64,000 bases of DNA, taken from assembly GCA_018968885.1 (NCBI GenBank), contig JAGWZK010000008.1, forward strand, positions 60,832 through 124,831. The letters run 5' to 3'. This stretch comes from Planctomycetota bacterium (GTDB taxonomy: Bacteria > Planctomycetota > Phycisphaerae > Phycisphaerales > UBA1924). Under the pieces are notes generated by a model, which did no database searches, was not told the DNA's origin, and saw only the letters and a program-made list of their open reading frames with translations. Positions 8,652 to 16,762 of the stretch are shown piece by piece. The translations under genes were made by a program, and so were the position numbers. The stretch's first letter is position 1. Each line of letters starts with the position of its first letter.

Positions 8652-10234
8652 GCTTTGGCACCCAGCGCGGCGTACTCCGCAATCAGTTCTCGCGCGTGCT
8701 TGTCCATGTTCTTGGGTGGTGTGACGCTGCTACGCAGTGATTCCACCTTGGCGGGATCGCGCACCAAATCAGAGAGGGTGCGAGCCAGATCGGCACGGTC
8801 GTTGGCGTGGAAGAGCAGGCCGTTCCTGCCATGCTCGATAAAATCAGGAATACCGCCGATATTGGCGCCGACCACGGGAATGCCGTGGGCGAGGAATTCC
8901 ATCACCGTCTGCGGGCCGTTATCCCACCAGATGCTGGGGACGACGCCGACTTGCACACCGTGCAGAAGAGTCGACAGTTCGTGGGGCTGGTAGCCGTCGA
9001 GGGTGGTCATGCTTCGCACCCGCGATCGGATTCGTGTGAGTTGCGCACCACTGCGCCAGATCTCACCGACGAACAGTGAAAGGTCGACTCTTGCGGCCAA
9101 GTCCGTCGGCATGGACTCGATGGCATCGAGCAGGACATGCAGGCCTTTGTAGATGTGATTGAAACCCAGGAAGCAGACGCGGAGCGTGCCGTCCGATCGT
9201 TGTGACGTGGGTTGGGTGACTTTCGCTGAGTTTGAGTCTGAGCCGGCCTGCGTGCCGATGGTCATGGTCTTAATCACGCTGGCACGCACACCGAGCGTCG
9301 TCATGCGCCGTTGCACGAAGCTGGAGACTGCGAGGACCCGATCGCACTCATTCAACATGGCGATCATGGCCTTGCGGCGTTCGCCAAAGGGTGTCAGGGT
9401 GGCAGCGTGCGGCTCCGGGCGAATGGTGTTGTCCATCCCGTCGCGGCTGACGCGGTACTCCTCCATCAACAGACCGGGACGTTTGAAGATGCCGCGGATA
9501 TCGGTGCCATCCAAGGGCATGGCACGTTCAACATCGTGAGAAGACTGAGCCGGTTCGTAAGCATCGGGCAGGCGACCCTCGACCGTGGGCATCAGGGGCG
9601 GGCCGATTGGCACATTCAGACGCTGCATCGCGCCGGTCCAGCGGCGATGCCATTCTTTGTCAGGGTCTTCACTGACACCGGGGCAACTGACGCAGGACAC
9701 GCATGCCGCGCCGCCTTGGGAATCGTGGCAGGGAGTCGCGCCATCCTTCATCAGATAGATTTGCGGGCAAACCGTGTGATAGTTATGCACGCTGTAGACG
9801 ATGCGCGATCCGCACCCTTGACGCAGGGCACACACAGCCGAGGCGGTGAGACCTTCGATGTTGTGCAGGTGAATGACATCGGGCTTGATGAGGGAGGCAA
9901 ACCGAGTGAGCTCCCGATCGAGCTCGGCTGAAGCGATCTCGTTCAACGGCTGGCGATTCTGATATCGACCGGGTGCAAGCACCGGAGAGTTGACAACCTC
10001 AAAGCAGCGGATGCCTTCAAAATCCCAATGGCGGCGGACTTCGACAGGCCCGGGACTGGGGCGGAGCGTGTTGGGATCGACACTGGGAACCTCTTCAAGG
10101 CCTGATTGCAAGGCGATGACGTCGTGCCCCTGATCGCGGAGCACGCGAGCCAGCCCCAGCATGTAGCCGCCGACGCCACCACCGTGTCGGGTGCCATCCC
10201 AGATCCGACTCCAATTGACCATCACAATCCGCAT
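8648..10234 (-). CDS. Family 4 glycosyltransferase
   Basis: A protein of 528 residues with the GT-B layout: N-terminal glycine-rich loop after VNWSRIWDG (GGGVGGYMLGLARVLRDQGHDV), the DVIHLHNIEG strand, YSVHNYHTVCPQ, then the C-terminal nucleotide-sugar domain (FLGFNHIYKGLHVLLDAI; VPSIWWDNGPQTVMEFLAHGIPVVGANIGGIPD, with the E-x7-E region). A cysteine-rich insert (CVSCVSCPG, about residues 185-195) is unusual and could bind metal. The start at 10234 is set by a TATGCT box exactly six bases upstream and by the GT-B glycine loop; a longer in-frame start at 10456 would overlap the divergent gene. It shares its promoter region with that divergent small gene. Confidence 0.88.
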   Translation of the reverse strand: MRIVMVNWSRIWDGTRHGGGVGGYMLGLARVLRDQGHDVIALQSGLEEVPSVDPNTLRPSPGPVEVRRHWDFEGIRCFEVVNSPVLAPGRYQNRQPLNEIASAELDRELTRFASLIKPDVIHLHNIEGLTASAVCALRQGCGSRIVYSVHNYHTVCPQIYLMKDGATPCHDSQGGAACVSCVSCPGVSEDPDKEWHRRWTGAMQRLNVPIGPPLMPTVEGRLPDAYEPAQSSHDVERAMPLDGTDIRGIFKRPGLLMEEYRVSRDGMDNTIRPEPHAATLTPFGERRKAMIAMLNECDRVLAVSSFVQRRMTTLGVRASVIKTMTIGTQAGSDSNSAKVTQPTSQRSDGTLRVCFLGFNHIYKGLHVLLDAIESMPTDLAARVDLSLFVGEIWRSGAQLTRIRSRVRSMTTLDGYQPHELSTLLHGVQVGVVPSIWWDNGPQTVMEFLAHGIPVVGANIGGIPDFIEHGRNGLLFHANDRADLARTLSDLVRDPAKVESLRSSVTPPKNMDKHARELIAEYAALGAKA

Positions 10235-10240
10235 GGAACC

Positions 10241-10246
10241 AGCATA
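10241..10246 (-). promoter_or_regulatory. -10 box TATGCT of a leaderless promoter (minus strand)
   Basis: On the minus strand TATGCT ends six bases before the ATG at 10234. With the plus-strand box at 10263-10268 it forms a compact divergent pair of promoters between two start codons only 40 bases apart. Confidence 0.5.
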
Positions 10247-10262
10247 GGAGGAGGGTGCTGGA

Positions 10263-10268
10263 TATCCT
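10263..10268 (+). promoter_or_regulatory. -10 box TATCCT of a leaderless promoter
   Basis: TATCCT ends six bases before the GTG at 10275, with no Shine-Dalgarno site. It faces the TATGCT box of the divergent glycosyltransferase gene. Confidence 0.45.
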
Positions 10269-10274
10269 TTGACC

Positions 10275-10628
10275 GTGAGTCTCTTTGAACGCATCAGGTT
10301 TCGCGTGCTTGCCATCGTCGTTGCGGTGGTCGTCGCTGGTATCGCACTGATCGCTTTCACAGCCATCCCCACTTGGCCAGTGATCGGTGCCACGATCGCG
10401 GCTTTTGCGGTCGCGGTGAACACGTTTGGCAGCCGCCTATCGCAGAATGTGTGCATGCATTGTGGTGAGAAGCTGTCGGTTGCTCACATTGGCGAGCATG
10501 GCGTGACTTGCCCGACGTGCGGCTCTTTGTCATTTCCAGGTGAACCCGGTGTGGCTCGCGAGGTTCCCGACGATGGCGTTGGGGATGAGGATGGCGAGTT
10601 GGCAGAAGAGAGTTCGCCGAAAGTGTAG
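10275..10628 (+). CDS. Small membrane protein with C-terminal zinc ribbon
   Basis: A protein of 117 residues from a GTG start. Two hydrophobic segments (about residues 10-31, VLAIVVAVVVAGIALIAF; and 34-53) are followed by a CMHCGEKL...VTCPTCG zinc ribbon and an acidic tail. Two-helix proteins with a CxxC/CxxC ribbon are common in planctomycete genomes but their role is unknown. The start rests on the TATCCT box six bases upstream; an in-frame TTG at 10269 overlaps that box. The next gene on this strand begins 283 bases further on, so it is probably a single-gene unit. Confidence 0.6.
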   Translation: MSLFERIRFRVLAIVVAVVVAGIALIAFTAIPTWPVIGATIAAFAVAVNTFGSRLSQNVCMHCGEKLSVAHIGEHGVTCPTCGSLSFPGEPGVAREVPDDGVGDEDGELAEESSPKV

Positions 10629-10911
10629 TTACCGGACGTTTGAGCGAACGCTGCCGCCCATCCAGTCGAAGTAGCTGGGGTTTTGTATGGGCCTCTTTGT
10701 GCAATCTTCGCGCTCTTGATCGATCATCGAAGGCGTGGGATTGTCGGGAAAACGACAACGGGAAGACCGGCTGATAAACTTCACCGAGTGGTGAGCAGGT
10801 GGTTGTGACGACTCCGCCTGCCGCCAACGAACTGGCCATTCGGCCGGTGACCCAGAACGACGAGCCAGTGCTCTTGGGCACATGAGTTGTCAGCGCACAT
10901 TGGAGTGCTTC

Positions 10912-11295
10912 ATGGCAGATTCGGCCAAGCCAAAGACGTGGCAGATTGCGGTTCTCGCAGCGGGTGCGCTGGCGTTGGCGGTGAGCCTGTTCCTGTACTT
11001 CACGCGTGAGGACAAGCTGGACCTGCCGAATCGGGTTTTTCTGGCAGATGTGACGACGGGCGAGGTGTTCGAGGCCTCGACCGAGGACCGCCCGGCGATT
11101 ACTCCGGAGGCGCATCCGACGACGGGGAAATTGACACTGGTCCGCGTTCGCAAGGATGACCAGGGGAAATGGAAAGTGAATCGTACCGACATGAGCGCGC
11201 TTGAAGAGGGCGTGGATAAGTCGGCGGTGAATGGGGAAGAGTTGGTGTACAAGAGTGGACCATCGAAAATGGAATTGAAGATTCCCGGCAAGTGA
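10912..11295 (+). CDS. Hypothetical protein with one N-terminal transmembrane helix
   Basis: A protein of 127 residues: a short polar N-terminus, one membrane helix (IAVLAAGALALAVSLFLYF, about residues 12-30) and a soluble domain of about 95 residues with the pattern NRVFLADVTTGEVFE...LVRVRKDDQGKWKV. No family was recognised. GGAG lies seven bases before the ATG at 10912. It precedes the prepilin-like gene by 72 bases on the same strand and ends with that gene before one terminator, so a shared transcript is likely. A link to pilin-type export is possible but unproven. Confidence 0.65.
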   Translation: MADSAKPKTWQIAVLAAGALALAVSLFLYFTREDKLDLPNRVFLADVTTGEVFEASTEDRPAITPEAHPTTGKLTLVRVRKDDQGKWKVNRTDMSALEEGVDKSAVNGEELVYKSGPSKMELKIPGK

Positions 11296-11367
11296 ATCTG
11301 AGAATCTGGGTGTTGAGGGGGTGGGTTGGGAAACGGGTTGGGGATTGATCAGCAGGAAAGGCAAAGT

Positions 11368-12414
11368 ATGAAGCGCACACAGTCAAACGCATCAAATAGC
11401 CGCGGCTTTACTCTGATTGAGCTTCTGGTGGTGATTGCGATCATCGCGCTCTTGATCAGCATTCTGCTGCCTTCGCTGGGCTCGGCGCGTGGCGTGGCGC
11501 GTCAGATCGTGGGTCTGGCGATGCAGAAGGGCCTGGGCGAAGGCCAAGCCATGTATGGCAACTCGTTCAAGGACTTTTACGCTGGCGTCAACACCAGCGG
11601 CGCGTACTACCAGGCGATTCACGCTGGCGGCATCATCGGCCCCAACCTGATGCTGGGCGAGACCAGTTCGACGATGCCGACCTCGACCTTCGACTGGATC
11701 AGCCCAGTGATTGGTGATTCGGCCAATCTATCTCCCAACCGCGCGGTGCGCACGCAGCAGTTGTTCAATCGCTGGCGTTGTCCGGCTGCGACACGCAGCA
11801 ATGACACGCTATACGGTGCAGCGAGCGATCGCAATGACTTTGTCGCAGCGACCGTCAACGGCGGGTTCAACCAGGTGAGCTTCCTTTCTCCTGCGGCGTT
11901 CCATTACTACTCGCAGGCCTCGGCGGATGCGGGCACTGTGCCGCGGATCGGGCTGAATAACGCGTTCCGCCTCAAGGTGGATGACCACACCACGCCGGTC
12001 GCGGTGACTTCCAAGTTCTCGCCCCGGTTTGATCGTGTGGGCACGCAGCTTTCCATGAAGGCGATGATCATGGACGGCACGCGGTATCTGGATGGCAACG
12101 AGCTGGACTTTGACATCGCGCCGAATCCCTCTTGGTTCGGTTCGTTCACGGATTCTGGCCCGATTTATCACGGATCGACGGCATACGGACGCGATACCGG
12201 TTCGCCCAGCGCGGGTCAGGGTTGGAAGCTGTCGATGCGTCACCCCAATCGCTCGATGAATGTCTTCTTCTTTGACGGACACGGCAGCGTCATGAAGAGC
12301 GATGAGGCGTATCGCGAGCCCAAGTACTGGTACCCCAGTGGCAGCGTCTTCACCGGTGGTGAAGCAACGCCCGAGGCCTCGGCCAAGTACGCGGTCGGCA
12401 CGATCATCGATTGA
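11368..12414 (+). CDS. Prepilin-type N-terminal cleavage/methylation protein (planctomycete pseudopilin)
   Basis: A protein of 348 residues with a type IV prepilin leader: basic N-terminus, then RGFTLIELLVVIAIIALLISILLPSL, where prepilin peptidase cuts after Gly and methylates Phe. The Glu at position +5 is present. The globular part ends with LSMRHPNRSMNVFFFDGHGSV, the H-X-DG type signature that planctomycete pseudopilins carry in large families. It should be processed by PilD and inserted in the inner membrane or a pseudopilus. The start at 11368 has an AGGAAAGG stretch upstream. It is separate from the pilus operon at 32-39 kb and is followed by a strong terminator. Confidence 0.9.
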   Translation: MKRTQSNASNSRGFTLIELLVVIAIIALLISILLPSLGSARGVARQIVGLAMQKGLGEGQAMYGNSFKDFYAGVNTSGAYYQAIHAGGIIGPNLMLGETSSTMPTSTFDWISPVIGDSANLSPNRAVRTQQLFNRWRCPAATRSNDTLYGAASDRNDFVAATVNGGFNQVSFLSPAAFHYYSQASADAGTVPRIGLNNAFRLKVDDHTTPVAVTSKFSPRFDRVGTQLSMKAMIMDGTRYLDGNELDFDIAPNPSWFGSFTDSGPIYHGSTAYGRDTGSPSAGQGWKLSMRHPNRSMNVFFFDGHGSVMKSDEAYREPKYWYPSGSVFTGGEATPEASAKYAVGTIID

Positions 12415-12440
12415 GGTAGTGAATTCAGAACGACTTGCGC

Positions 12441-12472
12441 AAGGCCCGGAGCAATCCGGGCCTTGTTTTTCT
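12441..12472 (+). terminator. Rho-independent terminator
   Basis: Perfect 10-bp stem (AAGGCCCGGA/TCCGGGCCTT), loop GCAA, followed by GTTTTTCT. It lies 26 bases after the stop of the pseudopilin gene. Confidence 0.93.
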
Positions 12473-12480
12473 GTTGGAAA

Positions 12481-13266
12481 TCAAGTGAGTGAGCGGCCAC
12501 CATCGACGGTGAGGATGTGGCCGGTGGTGTACGTCGCTTCGAGGGTGAGGAAGCGCGCCGCCTTTGCGACTTCTTCAGGAGTGCCAGCACGGGCCATGGG
12601 CACGCGGCTCAGGTAGCGCTTTTGCATTTCTGGGTTGGCATCCGGACCACCTTCTGGCCAGGCGGCGACGCCGATGCCGATGCCATTGACGCGAACGCGC
12701 GGGGCAAGCTCGAGGGCAAGCGAGCGGACCGCCTCAGAAAGCGCGGCTTTGGACATTGAGTATGCGAGGTGGCTGGTGCGAGGTGTGCCCATGGCATGAA
12801 TGTCAAGCAGCGCGAGGATGGAGCCGCCGCCGGGAAGATTTGAGTGCTTCAGCTGCGTTGCAACCAGGCTCGCGATGAATGCGTGGGCCGCGGCATTGAT
12901 TGTGAACATGGAGGTCAGGTCCGCGAGAGAGGTTTCGTCAAAGGGTGTCGCGTGATAAGCAGAGGCCGAGAGGACAAGGATGTCGCAATGCGGCGCGGTT
13001 TGGCGGATCGAAGCGACCTGGCTGGCCAGATGCTTGTCGTCGAGAGCGAGATGGGCGATGGTGGCATGGACACCAAGGCTGCGGCAGAATTGTGCGGTGT
13101 CTTCGGCCTCACTCCTGCTGGTGTTGTAAGTGACGAGGAGATCGCAGCCAGATCGGGCGAACTCGATGGCGATGGCGCGGCCCAGGCGCTTGGCACCGCC
13201 GATGATCCACACGCAAGGGCGAGCCGAGGTAGTGGCGTTTGGGATGGACGATTCACCGATGACCAT
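12481..13266 (-). CDS. Short-chain dehydrogenase/reductase, pteridine-reductase-like
   Basis: A classical SDR of 261 residues. The cofactor motif is IIGGAKRLGRAIA (about residues 21-33), with KR before the glycine as in pteridine reductase and FolM dihydromonapterin reductase; the active site is AYSMSKAAL (Tyr-x3-Lys), and the C-terminus is TTGHILTVDGGRSLT. Basic residues after the first strand suggest NADPH. Pteridine reduction is the best guess, but general ketoacyl-type reduction is possible. CATAAT lies five bases before the ATG, so it probably has its own leaderless promoter although it lies downstream of the polysaccharide genes on the same strand. Confidence 0.85.
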   Translation of the reverse strand: MVIGESSIPNATTSARPCVWIIGGAKRLGRAIAIEFARSGCDLLVTYNTSRSEAEDTAQFCRSLGVHATIAHLALDDKHLASQVASIRQTAPHCDILVLSASAYHATPFDETSLADLTSMFTINAAAHAFIASLVATQLKHSNLPGGGSILALLDIHAMGTPRTSHLAYSMSKAALSEAVRSLALELAPRVRVNGIGIGVAAWPEGGPDANPEMQKRYLSRVPMARAGTPEEVAKAARFLTLEATYTTGHILTVDGGRSLT

Positions 13267-13271
13267 GTTGG

Positions 13272-13277
13272 ATTATG
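13272..13277 (-). promoter_or_regulatory. -10 box CATAAT of a leaderless promoter (minus strand)
   Basis: On the minus strand CATAAT ends five bases before the ATG at 13266, with no Shine-Dalgarno site. Confidence 0.4.
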
Positions 13278-13283
13278 GCGTGG

Positions 13284-13634
13284 TCAGGGGTGCTTTGGTG
13301 GTTGGTAGTTGCCACTGGAATCCGGCGTGTTGGGCGGGGGGCGGTCGGGGCGGTGCTCAGGGCCGTGCATATAGGGAGGATCAGGAGGAAGACGCTTGCC
13401 GGACTCGGTCCAGGCATCAACGACTTTGGTTGGTGTGGGCGTGCGATTGGCCTGAGCCCGCAGGCGTACCGCGCGGCGGAGGAGGGCGATGAGCGCGAGA
13501 CCGATGACAACGACAAGAAGGATGAACGCGAGTGTGCCCCAGAGACCGGTGGCTTCGCGCGCCAGCGCTGGCTTGGAGCGTGCTGGCTCGGCGGTTGGCT
13601 GCGGTGAAACGAGAATGAAGGACGAGCCGGGCAT
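13284..13634 (-). CDS. Small single-span membrane protein, proline-rich tail
   Basis: A protein of 116 residues: polar N-terminus, one transmembrane helix (LWGTLAFILLVVVIGLALIALL) followed by an arginine-rich stop-transfer (RRAVRLRAQANR), and a hydrophilic proline-rich C-terminal tail (RPDRPPPNTPDSSG). No family was recognised. It lies between the HAD-type polysaccharide gene and the SDR gene, all on the minus strand. The start is uncertain: ATG at 13634 is used, an in-frame TTG at 13664 would add ten residues, and neither has a good Shine-Dalgarno site. Confidence 0.55.
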   Translation of the reverse strand: MPGSSFILVSPQPTAEPARSKPALAREATGLWGTLAFILLVVVIGLALIALLRRAVRLRAQANRTPTPTKVVDAWTESGKRLPPDPPYMHGPEHRPDRPPPNTPDSSGNYQPPKHP

Positions 13635-13676
13635 GAGAGTGGTTGCGTTGTGCCGAGAGCACAAGCGTAGGAGTTG

Positions 13677-15818
13677 TCAGGGAACGTACTTGGCCGCGCG
13701 GCGGGTGTCGATCAGGTCGTAGGCCAGATTGGCAAAGGGGACCCGAGAACGCTTGCAGATCGCCTCTGGCCAAATCTGATGGCGCAGTTCATGCAAAAGG
13801 CGGTGCGGGAGCGCTCTGGGATTGCCCTTGAGGATTTTACGCCACGAGCCATTCCAGCGATAGTTGGTGACCTGGAAAATGCCGAAGTTCTCGACGTGGG
13901 TGTATTCGAGGAAGGCCTTGGCCTCAGCTCGGCGGGGGTAAAGAATGTAGCGACGCAGGGTGTCAAGAAAGTCAGGACGCATCTCCATGCTCGAGCAATC
14001 GATGAGAGGAAGTACGGAGAGGAAGTCAGTGGTGTAGTCCTCGATGCCGCGGCGGACATCAGCAAAGTGCGTTGTGAAATTCCGCTGTTCGGACGCGTCG
14101 ATGCGGATGGTGGCTTTGACCATGCCGTTGGGTGCTCGGGTGTATCCGGCCGCACCACCGTGCATAGCTGTGGAAAACATCTCAAAGACCGAGCCATTCT
14201 TGAAGATGCACTCAGAGACCCAGTCGGCAGAGCGGGTGTCGGCCATGAAGCCGATCTTGGCATTGCGCGGGTCGGTGTCGGCGTGGTGGTGCGTGAGGCC
14301 GAAGTAGAACCCGACGATGGCGGGCGAGCCAGGTGTGTGTGCCAACGCGCGATACATGTTGTTCTGGATTGAGCCCTTCCACCCGATGTCGATGACGCCG
14401 ACGGTGTCGGAGGGTGAGCCATCGCCATCGAACCAGCCGCGATCGCGCATGTACTGCGTGAAGAGTTCGCGGGCCTGATTGCGCTCGCGGATGAAGATAC
14501 CCTGTACAGCGGGGTCTGCAAAGAAGCGTGTGAGCGCGGGTTCTCCATCCAGATTGCGGATTGGTCGATCCAGATCGTCGAATCCGGCGGCTAGAGCAAG
14601 TGGCGTGAGCTCTTCGAGTGGCAGATTGAAGTTGCGGATAATGCGCGACAGGGATTGACCGTGGTACTGGGCCCAGATGCGCTGCAGGCCGGGAATGTCG
14701 AATGAATCGCTGCTGGCGAGAAAGGTCGAAGCACGGCTGACGACCGCGTACTCGGCCTGTGGAGCGATGTGCTGAACACCAAGTGCGCGGACAATGCGGC
14801 GGTACATGCGCAAGAACGTCAAACCTTCGCGGCTGAGGAAGTAAAGGCGACGCAGGCCAAGTTCCTGAGATTTTTCCAGAATGTGCAGAGTGAAGGCCAG
14901 AAATCCGGGAGCGAGGAGTTCGCCGAGACGGTAGTGGGGGCTCTGGGCATCTTCATCAGTCCGAGCCAGGGCCGTGGGAAGTGCTTCGACCACCTCGCGG
15001 GCGTGGCGACCAATCCAAAAGGTGTTCTGGCGCGAGAGAGAATCCAGCAATTGCAGTCGAGCGCGGCGTGCGGCCTCGGGTTTGTCGGCGATGTGGATGG
15101 TGCGGATGCCGCGAGATGCAGGGGAAGACACGTCTGAGTGGGCGTTATCGCCAATGAAAAGCACAGACGCGGGGCTGACACCCTCTTCGACGAGCACGCG
15201 TTCAAAGAGGCGGCCGGAACGCTTGGTGAGCATGACTTCGCTGGAGACATATCCCCCATCGAGAAAGTCAAGGAGGCCGCTGGAACCCAGCAGCGTGCGA
15301 ATGTCGCCGATCGAAAGGTATGAATCACTGACGAAGATGACGCGCTTTGAGGCGGCTCGCGCGGTTTCGAGTGAGTGGACGATGCCAGGGGTGGGAGTGG
15401 TGGCAGCGCGTTCGCAACGAAGTTCGTGCTCGACCAACTGATCTGCGAACGACTGGACAATCTCCTGAGGCACCAATGGGCGCGCGCATCGCCTGACCCA
15501 CTCGAGCATCATTTCGCGCAATCGAAACTCATGGTCCTGTCCACGAATCTCCGCAGTGTGACCCATTTCGATTTCGAGCAGGCGGCGCTTCTCACGCAGC
15601 AATCGCCAGTCCGGCATCCCCCAGGAGCGGAGCGGCGCATGGGGAGGAAGGTCAGTCAGGAGCCGAACCAGGCGACGGGCCACGATGTCTTTCACAGTTT
15701 CCGGCTCGACTCGGCGGCGGAGGAGTGTGTCAAAGACGTCGAAACCGATGAGGGAAATCGGTTGCCGGCGCGCGGCGTTGGCGATCGCGGCGGGAAGATC
15801 TTGGAATGAGACCTTCAT
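13677..15818 (-). CDS. HAD-superfamily protein of polysaccharide clusters (COG5610-type)
   Basis: A protein of 713 residues. The first 270 form a HAD hydrolase: motif I GFDVFDTLL (nucleophile and acid aspartates), motif II VIFVSDSYLS, and motif IV LFIGDNAHSDV. A helical cap lies between. The remaining 440 residues match the extension found in COG5610-type proteins, which sit in capsule and O-antigen loci (LYFLSREGLTFLRMYR; VGVIDIGWKGSIQNNMYRAL). They are thought to act on glycan or its lipid-linked precursor, but the substrate is not known. GGAGG lies seven bases before the ATG at 15818, which overlaps the stop of the upstream gene (ATGA), so translation is coupled. Confidence 0.8.
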   Translation of the reverse strand: MKVSFQDLPAAIANAARRQPISLIGFDVFDTLLRRRVEPETVKDIVARRLVRLLTDLPPHAPLRSWGMPDWRLLREKRRLLEIEMGHTAEIRGQDHEFRLREMMLEWVRRCARPLVPQEIVQSFADQLVEHELRCERAATTPTPGIVHSLETARAASKRVIFVSDSYLSIGDIRTLLGSSGLLDFLDGGYVSSEVMLTKRSGRLFERVLVEEGVSPASVLFIGDNAHSDVSSPASRGIRTIHIADKPEAARRARLQLLDSLSRQNTFWIGRHAREVVEALPTALARTDEDAQSPHYRLGELLAPGFLAFTLHILEKSQELGLRRLYFLSREGLTFLRMYRRIVRALGVQHIAPQAEYAVVSRASTFLASSDSFDIPGLQRIWAQYHGQSLSRIIRNFNLPLEELTPLALAAGFDDLDRPIRNLDGEPALTRFFADPAVQGIFIRERNQARELFTQYMRDRGWFDGDGSPSDTVGVIDIGWKGSIQNNMYRALAHTPGSPAIVGFYFGLTHHHADTDPRNAKIGFMADTRSADWVSECIFKNGSVFEMFSTAMHGGAAGYTRAPNGMVKATIRIDASEQRNFTTHFADVRRGIEDYTTDFLSVLPLIDCSSMEMRPDFLDTLRRYILYPRRAEAKAFLEYTHVENFGIFQVTNYRWNGSWRKILKGNPRALPHRLLHELRHQIWPEAICKRSRVPFANLAYDLIDTRRAAKYVP

Positions 15819-16762
15819 TGTGCACCCTCCGCGGGACCGACGTGAGTCCACCCCAGATCGATGGAGGTGCGGGTGGTGCCGCTGAGAGGGAACTTGCGGA
15901 ACGAGCCGTGCTCGATGATGCCGACTTCGATGCGGTAGTAGCCGGGGGGAAGATCGCCAAGCCAGATTTCATCGCGATACCACTTGCGGCCCCAGCGCGA
16001 GGCCTCGACAAAGGGATCGTGGTCTTTGCAGAAGAACCCCTGCTTGCAGCGGTTTTCGGGTAGGACGGAGGTGTCTTCGGGATAGGCGTGAGCAAAGATC
16101 TGAACGGACTCGCGTACCGAGCGCATCGCGCGCATTGAGAGGTATGCAGCCGTGGGAGAAAAGCGCACAGCCCCGACCATGATGCGGCCATCGAGGAGCA
16201 TGTTCACATTCTGACCATCGGGCGCATCGATGAGGAAACGCGCCTCCACGATCGCGCGATCGGGTTGCGCGTGCGAACCTGCCTTGATGGTGCGCAGCCG
16301 CCGCCACAGCCAGAGTACGGGTGAAGCGATAGTCTTGGCGCACACGCCAAGCAACTTCAAAGCGCGCTCGACCGCGCGAGCTGCACGCATCAATCCTGTT
16401 TGCCCCAGCCGGGCGACCATCCACATGGGAAGATGACTGGAGAGGTACACGGCGATGGTGTCGGCGAGCAGCGGCACAGGAAGAATGTGGTCGGCCATGC
16501 CTCGGATCGGCGCGACGACCAACTGACGGTGATAGCGCGTGGTCTTGCGATACATCGCGAAAGACAATCGGCGGCAGAAGAGTGACCACAAAGACTCGTG
16601 GTCAAAATTCCGGGCAGTCACATGATCCCGGGGAACAGCGTGCCGCGCGATTGGCGACGGCAGGGGTGCGTCGGTGCCCGCCGATGAAGCCACAGCATGA
16701 GCCGCGCCGCGGCTGGCGGCCGCGATGGTGGTGACTGTGGTTGCGGCAGGAACGGTCGTCAA
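15815..16762 (-). CDS. Hypothetical protein of the polysaccharide operon
   Basis: A protein of 315 residues without a recognised family. The N-terminus is low-complexity Ala/Thr; the middle (about 70-170) is helix-rich and basic; the C-terminal 140 residues look like a beta-sandwich (FLIDAPDGQNVNMLLDGRIM; IWLGDLPPGYYRIEVGIIEHG), of the sort seen in carbohydrate-binding domains of glycan transporters and methyltransferases (weak inference). Position, between a glycosyltransferase and the HAD protein and coupled to both, says it works on the same glycan. The TTG start at 16762 overlaps the upstream TGA and has AGGGAG eight bases before it; a GTG at 16819 is the alternative. Confidence 0.6.
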   Translation of the reverse strand: MTTVPAATTVTTIAAASRGAAHAVASSAGTDAPLPSPIARHAVPRDHVTARNFDHESLWSLFCRRLSFAMYRKTTRYHRQLVVAPIRGMADHILPVPLLADTIAVYLSSHLPMWMVARLGQTGLMRAARAVERALKLLGVCAKTIASPVLWLWRRLRTIKAGSHAQPDRAIVEARFLIDAPDGQNVNMLLDGRIMVGAVRFSPTAAYLSMRAMRSVRESVQIFAHAYPEDTSVLPENRCKQGFFCKDHDPFVEASRWGRKWYRDEIWLGDLPPGYYRIEVGIIEHGSFRKFPLSGTTRTSIDLGWTHVGPAEGAQ

